NCBI GenBank assembly: GCA_019279435.1
Contig: JAAALK010000079.1
Coordinates: 67,032,330-67,096,329 of the forward strand
Length of the DNA: 64,000 nt
Source: Zizania palustris
Taxonomy: Eukaryota; Streptophyta; Magnoliopsida; Poales; Poaceae
Direction of reading: 5' to 3'
Shown here: piece after piece, positions 55,823-64,000 of the stretch
How positions within the stretch are numbered: position 1 is the first letter of the stretch
Layout of the letters: each line of letters begins with the position of its first letter
Translations under genes and position numbers: made by a program
The notes under the pieces: generated by a model
Seen by the model: only the letters and a program-made list of their open reading frames with translations
The model's database searches: none
What the model was told of the DNA's origin: nothing

Positions 55823-57158
55823 CTCATGCGAGTGCCAATCTCCTGAGATGCAAAACTGTCTGCTATTGACATGACAACAAAGCCACCAAGGATAATAGCC
55901 AAATATATGATGTCATAGGCATGTCTATTGCAATTCGATCCCCCTTTTGAAACATGGTATCAAGGGCAGTAGCAACTGTACTGAAAAGACCAAAGCAACA
56001 AAACAATGCTGATGGTTCAGAACAAGTCATGGCAAAGCTCAATACATTTTTGAATAGTTCTTAGTCTTAGTTTGATAATATATACATACATCACTTGACT
56101 GTGAAGCTCCTTCAGTGACATACGGTTCACTGGATAATCATCAAGGCCCTCATCCCTCCAAACAATAGCTGTGCTGTCATCTGTCCTGTTTAGGGAAGGC
56201 CAAGGTAACAGACAACATTCAGCAATGTTAAGCACTGCACCTTGGAACCATGTACCCCTTTCCTCAATTTATCTGATGTATCTAGAATTGACTTTGGTTC
56301 TTGTTGGAACTTGACCGAGATCTCCTTCAGCACCATTGACCAATAGACCTAAGAAAGGATAACTTGTGAAGCTAGGATCAAAATGTTGGCAGCACCTTCA
56401 ACTATCCATTCAAGAAGTTGACATTCAGATATCCACTCCAACGGTTGTAAAGATACATCTTCAAACTGGCTTGGTTGCTTACTTGAAACTGAGTTGACTA
56501 ATTTACAGCAACTGACCTCTTGATGTTCTACGGAGAACTTGTGGAAGAGGTGAAAACTTGAAATTGGATCCTTATATGATGACCCTAGCAGCTTTGGTCC
56601 AAATGCTTCCATCAGTCTACCAAGATTTGTTTGTTTTGTGTTAATCCTGTAATAGTCAAAACACTTTGCCATTAAGTAGAGAAATCATGCATTGCCAGCA
56701 TTGGTCATCCTATATACAGGTTACTTGATAGTGTAATCGTCTGCTTGGCTGCTCGCTGCAAAGCTTCAACTTTGCATACACTGAAATCAGTCAATGTCAC
56801 TAGGCAATGGAAGACATACAGAATTTGCCCCAAAACGGGGTGGTGTGACTTACGATGACGGGAACCAGTACGGCGGCGGGCCCCGAGCGGCGCGGTCCCA
56901 GGCAGCGTAGACGGAGTAGTAGACGAGCTGGTGGAGCGCGTGCGGGTGCTCCGGCCGTAGCACCCGCGCCGCCGCCACGGCCGCACACACGGCGTCGGGC
57001 CCACCCCCACCCCCACCCCCACCCGACGCGGCTCCAGCGGCGGAGCGGAGCGCCGCGACGAACGCGCCCGCCTCGGCGGCGGCCAGCCCCGCGGCCTCCA
57101 CGTCCCGCGGCATGATCTCCCACACGCTCCCCCTCCCCCTTGCCGTCGCCGCCTCCAT

Positions 57159-57904
57159 GCCCCCTGCTCCCTCCCTCCCTCCCTCTCTCCCCCCGGCTGC
57201 TCGTGTATTTTATTTGCGCATTCGATCCTCGACGGAGACAGGGAGGAAGTCGAGAGTGCGACACGGCCGGTGGCCGTCGGAGGTGACTAGGTGGTAGAGA
57301 GAGAGGTATAGGGTGTTTGGTTTACAAAATTCATTTATAATCGGTGGTATTAGTGAACCAAATCTAACTTTTAATTATGTGACATTACATTAAATATTTA
57401 TTAATTATAGATTAATTAGATTTATTAGATTCGTCTTGCTAATAATTCTTTAGTTCTACGATCATTTTTATAATTAATTCATATTTTTATTCAAACTAAT
57501 GTCCAAACAATTATTTTTGTAGATATAATATACTAGATGTACATAAGATTGATAGATAAGTGAAGAGTGTTTGGTAAATTTTTTCTGTCATTACTGTCTA
57601 AATGAGTCTGTGTTTAGTAGGTTGTATGAGCGAATATGGTAAGATGTGAAGTTATTTAGTTGGCTATTTTAATGAAATAGGATGATTTTAGAGCTGAGCA
57701 AGCTGTTAAACGTCCATACTAATAAATTTAATATTAAATGTATGTAATCACTTTAATTTTAAAATTTCGAACTTTGCTTTTAAAAAATTCTACGTAAAAA
57801 TTATCAAACAAAATTAATATTAAATGTATTTATTTAAACCCTTAATTTTTTTATAAACCCCAACTTTTTTTATTTTCAACGGGCTCTTTGGAGCAACGAG
57901 CTAA
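57159..57904. other. AAE upstream sequence and a degraded MITE
   Basis: GC-rich leader-like sequence to about 57300, then an AT-rich stretch with GGGTGTTTGGTTTAC (57311), ATAGATTAATTAGATTTATTAG and GATTCGTCTTGC, words also seen in the Tourist-like element at 2564. This is probably an old relative of that element. Nothing coding. Confidence 0.45.
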
Positions 57905-58177
57905 GAGCATCTCAAGAGTCACTTTAAAAATTGATTCCCTATATAATTTTTGGGATCCATTTTTGAAAATACAAATAGTTTAAATATTTTTCTCTCTAAT
58001 AGAGTCCCTAAAGTAAAGTATATGAGTATGTTCCCTAGAAGTAGGGAATACAATGATTAATTTTGAGGATCCTTTATTTTTGGGAGTCATTTAGAGTGTC
58101 TATTGGAGGAGATTTTTTAATTCTAGTCCCAAAAATTTAGAGAATACAACTCTTTAGAGCTTCTCTTGAAGATGCTC
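57905..58177. mobile_element. Tourist-like MITE, first of a tandem pair
   Basis: 273 bp with ends GAGCATCTCAAGAG and (reversed) GAGCATCTTCAAGAG, flanked by TAA on both sides (57902-57904 and 58178-58180). Non-coding. It is highly similar to the copy that begins three bases downstream. Confidence 0.85.
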
Positions 58178-58180
58178 TAA

Positions 58181-58453
58181 GAGCATCTCCAAGAGTCACT
58201 TTAAAAATTGATTCTCTATATAATTTTTGGATTCATTTTTTAGGATACAAATAGTTTAAATGTGTTTCTCTTCAATAGAGTCCCTAAAGTAAAGTATGTG
58301 AGTATGTTCCCTACAAGTAGGGAATACAATGATTAATTTTGAGGATCCTTTATTTTTGGAAATCATTTAGAGTATCTATTGGAGGAGATTTTTTAATTCT
58401 AGTCCCAAAAATTTAGAGAAGTGAGCTCTTTAGAGCTTCTCTTGTAGATGCTC
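58181..58453. mobile_element. Tourist-like MITE, second of a tandem pair
   Basis: 273 bp, ends GAGCATCTCCAAGAG and (reversed) GAGCATCTACAAGAG, flanked by TAA at 58178-58180 and 58454-58456. It shares the TAA between the copies with the first element. The two differ by scattered substitutions, so they have been separate for some time. Confidence 0.85.
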
Positions 58454-58991
58454 TAACTAGCAGATCTGGAAAAAGGAGTAAATTATTTTAAGAAAATTTT
58501 AGAAAAATATATATAACATAACGAAAATAAATTTACGATACAATGATAAAAATATTGACATGATAGTTATTATTTTTATGAATAAATTAAATAAATGGTA
58601 CCACATCAAATATTTAAATTTAGTAATATCATTTTTATTTTAAAAAATAAACCAAAAACTATCGATCAACAAGCCAGTCTTTTATTTTGATAGATCTTAT
58701 GTACTCAAACTGTTTCAAATGTAAATATTTTTAAAAAATGCACCAAAAATCACCATAATGACTTAGTATATTTTTATTATAAATTTTAAAATTGAAATTT
58801 GAATTTCAAACGGAAAACGGTGTGGCCTGGTTCCAGTGTTGCCCTGTGACGTGAACCGTGTAACCGCTAACCACTAGCTCGCAACCAAGATTAGCTCGTC
58901 GCGGAGGAGAAGAGGAGAGGCAAATCCAACCCACCGCTCCCCGCTGCGCACGGAGAAATTCCCGGGGCGGAAATCGAAGGCCGGAGAGGCT
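58454..58991. other. AT-rich flank and APR-like 5' region
   Basis: AT-rich to about 58810. The last ~170 bp are GC-rich and probably the 5' UTR of the gene starting at 58992. No other feature seen. Confidence 0.5.
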
Positions 58992-61524
58992 ATGACGCGT
59001 CGCGCCGTCGCGGCCGTGCTCCTCGTCGTCGTCGCCGCCGGCGCCGCGGCGGGGGATTCCCTGCCGGCGCGCGCGGGGAGGGGCCCGCCGTTCCTCGACG
59101 CGCTCGCGTCGCGCTGCCCGGCTTCCGGATCGAGCCCTCCCCACCTGTCGAGGTAGGTGTCGGATATCGTCTCCCTCTCCGGCGCTGCCGCAGTGCAGCC
59201 TAGTTGACTAATCCGAATCCGTCGTCCTTTCGCCGTAGTAACGGCGAGGTTTCTCGCGTGTTCTTCTCCTTGTGGAATATTTACATGTCAATGCGGCCAA
59301 ACGGCAGTGGCGGATTGTTTGTTTGTAAGAGAATCGCCAGATAGATGTGCGATTTTGGTCGCAGTGAGAGGCGCGATGTTAGAGAGGGATTTGTAGTGAG
59401 CAGTATATTACAGCATTAATTTATGCATATATGCATTGTTGTTTACAATCATCAGATTAACGGGGGGAGAGATAGGCGGAATTGGGAAAAGGAAAGGCCA
59501 ACATAACATAATTGGCACAGCAAAGGAGAATCATCGAGATGCAAGCAGCGCTGGCGTTACGGTGCTCATGTGAAACAAATGACACCTTGGGCAAGAGGGA
59601 TTTTCAAAGGTTATGTACGATGCAAAAGGTAAGCATGTGGCAACATAAACAGCATGATTAAGGATTAAGTGTGGGTGGTCTGAGCAAAGAGATGCTTGAT
59701 CAGGGTACAGTGATACAGTGAGGAATGTGTACAGAGAGGAATCATATCTGGAAAATAAGCATGTTTGTTACGTTTAGTTGGAGTAACGAAATGTGAAGAG
59801 AGATCAAACAAAAAAACTTAAAAAGGCAGCAACAAAAAAGGGCACATTGTAGGTAGAGTGCTCTAATGCAACTGCTCAGTATGGGGGAATCTCTTCATTG
59901 GAAGAAGAGACTCCTGAGATGATGACGTTAACCTTAGGAAATAGGAATTCATCAACCATGGTCCCCAAAATTCAAAAACAAGGAATTCACTGACATTAGG
60001 CTAACTGGATATGGCTCCAAAGCTTACAGAATGTTAAATATATATCTGGAGTATTGCTATGTTCTTGTGGGTAATCTTTTTGTTGATGAATTGTGCAATG
60101 TGTTTTGACCATACCGATGTTCCGAATATCCCTTAACCAACTTTAATGTCAGTCACTGTTGACACATTTTTGCAACTGAAAATTCTGTCCTCACTTGATT
60201 GTTTATTTTTCAATAACTTATTAAGTGTTTTTCTTTTTCCTACTGAAGGTGAGAGGAGAGGCTATCGATAAAGAGTTGAACCATCGCCGTAGAGATGTTT
60301 CATACTCCATTCTCTTCCATGCTGCATGGTGTCCATTTTCAAGCAAATTCCGACCAATATTTGAAGCTCTCAGCATTATGTTCCCTCAGATATATCACTT
60401 TTCTGTTGAAGAATCCTCTTCAATGCCTAGGTATGTAAATGACTAAATGTTAACTTCTATGTTGTCTATCTGTCTCTTTAAGTTAGGCATCACACCCACT
60501 TTTAATCAATGCTGTTTGACTACCGGATCACTGCTCATTATGCTGCTTACTGTAGTTTGTTTTCAAGATATGGTGTTCGTGGATTCCCAGCCATTCTTCT
60601 TGTAAATGAGACTACAATGGTACGATACAGGGGCCCCAAAGATCTCAGCTCTCTGGTGGATTTCTATAAAGAAATTACAGGTACAAGCACCACTCTTTTC
60701 TTTCCTGCATAGATTGTTCATTTAATTATAACAACTTTGAAATATGTTATATTTGTGCAAAAACTCAGAAAATGAGAATATAGCCTTGGGTGCTATTTAA
60801 CTATATGGTTCCCTTGCTATTTAACTACACATCAGGATTGCCGACTTATTATAGTGGTTGTAATTTTTTGAACCTTTTAAGCATGAAATGTTAATGCTTG
60901 TGAATGCAGACAGCCTACTGTCATTACTTCCTGTCTGTTGAACACATTCATAACTCATAAGAACCTTTCATTGTAATATAGATTTGTTTCCAATTGTCCA
61001 ATCCACTAAACTGGGATGCGCTGCACACTACTGCTATTGATGATTAGATTTTTGGATTGTCTTTGTTGCTTCAAAGCATTTTTGTGATGGAAATTATTTG
61101 TGCTGCAGGCTTTGATCCAGTTGCATATTTTGATGTCGATCAGCAAGGCAACAGTGGAAGTTTGAGACCAGTCATGCCAGGGGATTGGTCTCTGCGTAAA
61201 ATTGTAAAAGAAGAGCCATTTGTGTTGCTTGCGGTGCTTTTTGTCATCCTGAAGATCGCAGCACAGTTCGTCCCCATCATCATCTCCCATCTGAGAACAT
61301 TCTTGGTTGTGCGTGTTCGGAACTTGAACTTAGGGATCTGTAGGGGATCAAGCCAACTCTTGGAACGAGCATCGCATGTGCTTGATGTGAAGAGGCTTTG
61401 TAGCAAGCTTAGACTGAACAATAAGACAAGGGACCTAAGGAAAGGGGCAAGTAATGCACGAGCTTGGGCTTCCTCATTCACTTCTGTTTCACTGGGTGAT
61501 CCATCCTCCTCAAGGCAAGCTTAA
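58992..61524 (+). CDS. 5'-adenylylsulfate reductase-like protein (APRL), thioredoxin fold
   Basis: There are four exons, 58992-59152, 60254-60430, 60556-60680 and 61109-61524, coding 292 residues. An N-terminal signal or anchor (VAAVLLVVVAAGAAAG) leads. The thioredoxin-like domain holds SYSILFHAAWCPFSSKFRPIFEAL, YGVRGFPAILLV and MVRYRGPKDLSSLVDFY. The active site is WCPFS, with a single Cys where thioredoxins have CxxC. The C-terminal part has a membrane span (FVLLAVLFVILKIAAQFVPI) and a basic tail. APRL proteins lack the sulfate-reducing domain of true APR enzymes and resemble membrane-anchored PDI-like proteins. The exon 2 acceptor was placed at GTGAG|AGG (60254) because the more obvious AAG|GTG acceptor five bases earlier gives an immediate stop. 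Intact. Confidence 0.9.
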
Positions 61525-63063
61525 CCTTTTTAGGGATGTTTTCTAGTGTAGCTGCACATGTGATCCAAATATTTAATCTTGCTTTCCCATCCTGTTATGT
61601 ATGATATTTGCTTTTATGTGCATTCAGGCATGTGGGAACCTCACAGGCATGTAAATTCTGAGGGCCTCATCTTGTTGTATACTAGGAATACCTTTTGCAT
61701 TGCGGATGCAATGCCTAATCTTGCTGTCAAAATAACTACTGTAAATTTGAGATGTATGGTGATCGTTTAAGTAGTTTTTAGATGCATTTTTGTTGTTGCT
61801 GGTGCTGTATTGAAGAACTTCTCTTCACTTCAGCGTCCTCGTTGTCTGCACCAGCCTGAAGCTGAGGCTTCTGGGCCATGCTCTGATTTCTCACCGTTTG
61901 AAGAAGCTAAAAAAGTGAGTCCTTTCTATGTGAAGTGAATCTATTATTTACCGGAGATTTGTTTGAAGAGTCCTCCCTGCTCACATTGCACCGTGCGTAA
62001 ATCTGCTTCAACATAATTATGAGTTCAATCTAGAGTATGATCCGAACTTTCTTGAGTAAAATTTCTGTAAAAGTTTCTGAACATGTCTCTCATTCTCCTA
62101 TGCCTGCCATGTGTCAAGTGTTGACTGGTTTGTGTCACTATCATTCTTCAGTTCCTGGTTATTCGTTTGCTTTGCCAACTCCTTTTTTAATCATCTACAG
62201 TGCAATTATTTTGACCCCATCTTTTGACTTCTATATTACTCCTGTAAATTTGACTTGTATAAAGGGACGGGTATTTTGGAACCATGCTTGGTAACTTGAC
62301 TGAAAGGAACTGACGTCGCAGGTCTTTTCGGATTAGGTGGCACCCTAATCCTTGACAGCTATTGTCGAGATATTTAATACTCCTAATGACCTAATAATCT
62401 GTAACTTTGTATGCCGTCCAGGTAAGATTATTGAGTGATATAGTGCTGTTTCATAGGAATATTTCGAGTTATTATCATCGAGAAGCTTGCTCATTGCAGG
62501 AACTAATCTGAAAGCTTTATACATATTACTATAGTGGATGCCTGAATGTAAGTGCTCCAGCCGGCTTCAGACTAAATTTACAGCTCCATGCCGACACTAT
62601 ATCATATCTCCTTGAGAAATCATCTTCTAATCATCGTTTGCTCCGAACAACTAATCTTTTTCCGTCTGTTAATCTTGCAGAAACATGGAAAGAGTTGAGT
62701 AGGAAGGAAGGAATGCAGGATTCCTCACTGGTAGGTCCCAAAACCCTTTGTCAGCTTTGTCAGCTTTGTCAGCTAGCAGAAAGGCAAAACCGACACACAC
62801 ACAAACTCCTTCAATTGGATTGACACCCATCTCCCTTGGAGCAAGAAGTGTCCCTGTTCCCATTAGTGGCCTCTTGTTCCTTTATTCCCCTCCAGAAAAA
62901 AAGAGAGAGAAAGCATCCTTCCTCACTACTACTGGTATTGATTCTTGGTGACGGTGAGCATCCATTCTTGACCATTCCACAGTATCAAGGGAGTATCAAA
63001 ATTGGAAGCATCTGGGCAGCTATATACCTCTCTGATCTAAGCTTGTTCATGCAGTAGTTTGAC
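61525..63063. other. APRL 3' region and DUF6821 upstream region
   Basis: Two exon-like blocks sit here with good splice borders but no recognised product: 61833-61914 (after CACTTCAG, before GTGAGT; one frame reads HQPEAEASGPCSDFSPFEE) and 62681-62730 (after CTTGCAG, before GTAGGT). They may be 5' UTR exons of the downstream gene or an alternative end of APRL. A three-fold repeat of TTGTCAGCT lies at about 62749. An in-frame TAG just before 63064 fixes the downstream start. Confidence 0.4.
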
Positions 63064-63722
63064 ATGAGCAGAGGTGCTTCCATGGATGCGATCAGCTTGG
63101 ATGAGTGGGAGCTCCTACCTGACCACAAGAGTTCTTTCTTCATGGAGGAGTTCACCAGTGGCCATGGCACTGTTGGTGGTAAGGATCAGCTCTTGTTTGG
63201 TGCCAGTTTGATCATGATCAACATGGACCACTTCACCCCTACATCTCACCCTTGTCCCTATGATTGTATCCTAGATGAAGAGACCAAGAAACCAACTCTG
63301 TCTATCCAACCATCAGAAGACGTCTGTGTGGATGATCCTACCATCAAGTTCAAGGACATCGATGTTGTGAAGATCGAATCAGACCAAGAAGAGTTCGTGC
63401 CTAAGGTGACTGAAATATTGATGCCGAAGAGGAGGAGATGACCAAGAGTCTTGTTGGTGCTAAGGAAGTTGATGAAAAAGAGCTGATGGTTGCAGTGGCA
63501 CCTGATCAACGCGTTGAAGATGAAGAAGGTGTCGAGAAAGACAGGACAGGATCAGAACACAATGGTTTCAGTGTGGGGAAGCTGAGAGTGAATGGTGTTG
63601 GGGCACTCTGCTCATTTGGGGTTGCAGCTGCCACTTCCTGCATCTTCCTGCTCGGTGGCTGGCAGCTGCTGCAGAAGAGGCAGAATCAGAAGAACCAGTT
63701 CCAGATGTATGGTGATAATGAG
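63064..63722 (+). CDS. DUF6821-family protein, 3' partial (frame broken by one base)
   Basis: The first coding exon starts at ATG 63064 and ends at the GT donor at 63723; the rest of the gene is beyond the window. It opens MSRGASMDAISLDEWELLPD and ends GVGALCSFGVAAATSCIFLL followed by the Gln/Lys/Asn-rich QLLQKRQNQKNQFQMYGDNE. That is the typical start, hydrophobic segment and basic stretch of plant DUF6821 proteins, probable single-span membrane proteins of unknown role. Near 63415-63421 (TGAAATATTG) one A is missing relative to the reading EIIDAEEEEMTKS. The literal frame stops at 63441 while the conserved half continues in the next frame. A sequence error is likely. Confidence 0.8.
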
Positions 63723-64000
63723 GTTGGTGGCTCTTTCCTTATTTTCAACGGCTTAATTCATGCACTGTTCTTAAGGGTGTGTTCTTAGATTAAGAATTCC
63801 ATCTAACCAGCTTAAACTTCAGCTATGCTTGTGTATGTTTAGTCATTGATTAGCTCAGCAAAATTGCATCACTCTGTACAGTGTACAATTAAAAATTGTA
63901 GAAGGGATCTCAGATTTTGTGTGGTTTCCAGATCAGAATGTTGGAACAGATCAGGCTAAAGCTCAATCCAGTGTTTCTGAACATTTTGCTGTCTGATCTG
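63723..64000 (+). other. Intron of the DUF6821 gene, cut by the window end
   Basis: Sequence after the GTTGGT donor is T-rich and non-coding; the next exon is not reached. Confidence 0.6.

Larger units (their letters stand above)
52917..57158 (-). pseudogene. Peroxisomal-type acyl-activating enzyme (AAE17/18-like), disrupted
   Basis: Exon-like blocks on the minus strand run from 57158 to 52917. The first, 57158-56854, ends PPPYWFPS and joins 56646-56517 (INTKQTNLGRLMEAFGPK). Then come 56348-56090 (DDSTAIVWRDEGLDDYPVN), about 55980-55825 (ALDTMFQKGDRIAIDMP), VPLYR (about 55009), SWKDFLS (about 54605), YQSVDALTNILFSSGTTG (about 54360), GEPKAIPWSQLSPMRC, DIGCWPTNLGWVMGP, VSVLGTVPSLVKSWKAENF and QLRRHGDIIQRTVGGYYIVQ (53015-52917). 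These are adenylate-forming (ANL) enzyme motifs. Defects: one G lost near 56255; about 13 nt lost after IDMPMT; two MITE-type insertions in exons; a stop after ATTGEASDIDDNL; no block for the stretch between that point and QLRRHG; and no C-terminal end before the gap. It cannot encode a full enzyme as sequenced. Confidence 0.85.

Noticed and set aside
56705..56800. Possible AAE exon reading CKVEALQRAAKQTITLSS
   Set aside because: Including it breaks the phase into the next exon, whereas joining 56854 directly to 56646 gives PSSINTKQTNLGRL in frame.
1..64000. tRNA, rRNA or recognised microRNA genes
   Set aside because: None was recognised by eye; a covariance-model scan would be the decisive test and was not possible here.
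1..64000. A new multi-gene defence, biosynthetic or mobile system
   Set aside because: The genes are unrelated eukaryotic families with separate promoters and mixed strands; no cluster logic is visible beyond nested transposons.

Overview
This is nuclear DNA of a grass. The evidence is intron-rich genes with GT/AG splice sites, GC-rich first exons, nuclear genes for chloroplast proteins, and a dense load of small grass-type transposons (Tourist-, hAT- and Stowaway-like MITEs, short Helitrons, a copia element). The repeat style points to the PACMAD grasses (sorghum/Setaria-like), but I cannot name the species. About fifteen genes in 64 kb implies a gene-rich chromosome arm. No bacterial, organellar, viral or CRISPR sequence is seen.

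Layout. 1-7 kb: intronless PsaD (photosystem I) and a DUF642 cell-wall protein. 8-12.4 kb: ribosomal protein uS5/RPS2 and the Rubisco assembly chaperone RbcX2. 15-18 kb: a GH28 polygalacturonase. 18-23 kb: a hAT-like element, four tandem copies of a TATA-bearing ~145-bp unit, then an intronless UDP-glycosyltransferase followed by a short Helitron. 23.6-25.7 kb: a divergent pair, a ubiquitin-like/Myb-SANT-like fusion (minus) and a lipid-transfer protein (plus). 29-32.8 kb: a calcium-dependent protein kinase. 33.3-38.5 kb: a Helitron split by a reverse-oriented, decayed copia retrotransposon. 39-46 kb: a divergent pair, an MFS transporter (minus) and a G-box-binding bZIP factor (plus). 47-50 kb: a PP2C phosphatase (minus). 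50-52.9 kb: repeats and a 100-N gap. 52.9-57.2 kb: a broken acyl-activating enzyme gene. 58-64 kb: tandem Tourist-like MITEs, an APR-like thioredoxin-fold protein, and the 5' part of a DUF6821 gene cut by the window end.

The genes are independent eukaryotic units with no operon-like logic. PsaD and RbcX are both photosynthetic; the others are ordinary signalling, cell-wall, transport and metabolic genes. I found no convincing new multi-gene system.

The most useful observations are: (i) a tandemly amplified putative core promoter upstream of the glycosyltransferase; (ii) a ubiquitin-like/Myb-SANT fusion; (iii) an acyl-activating enzyme gene interrupted inside exons by two MITE-like elements, one with a perfect 8-bp target duplication; (iv) a Helitron split by a copia element with perfect 5-bp duplications, whose Gag region is replaced by a GC-rich Pro/Ala-coding tract; (v) at least eight single-base indels, mostly in short homopolymers, that break conserved frames in six genes and look more like assembly errors than independent gene deaths. 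Exon limits were read by eye from splice consensus and protein-family continuity.
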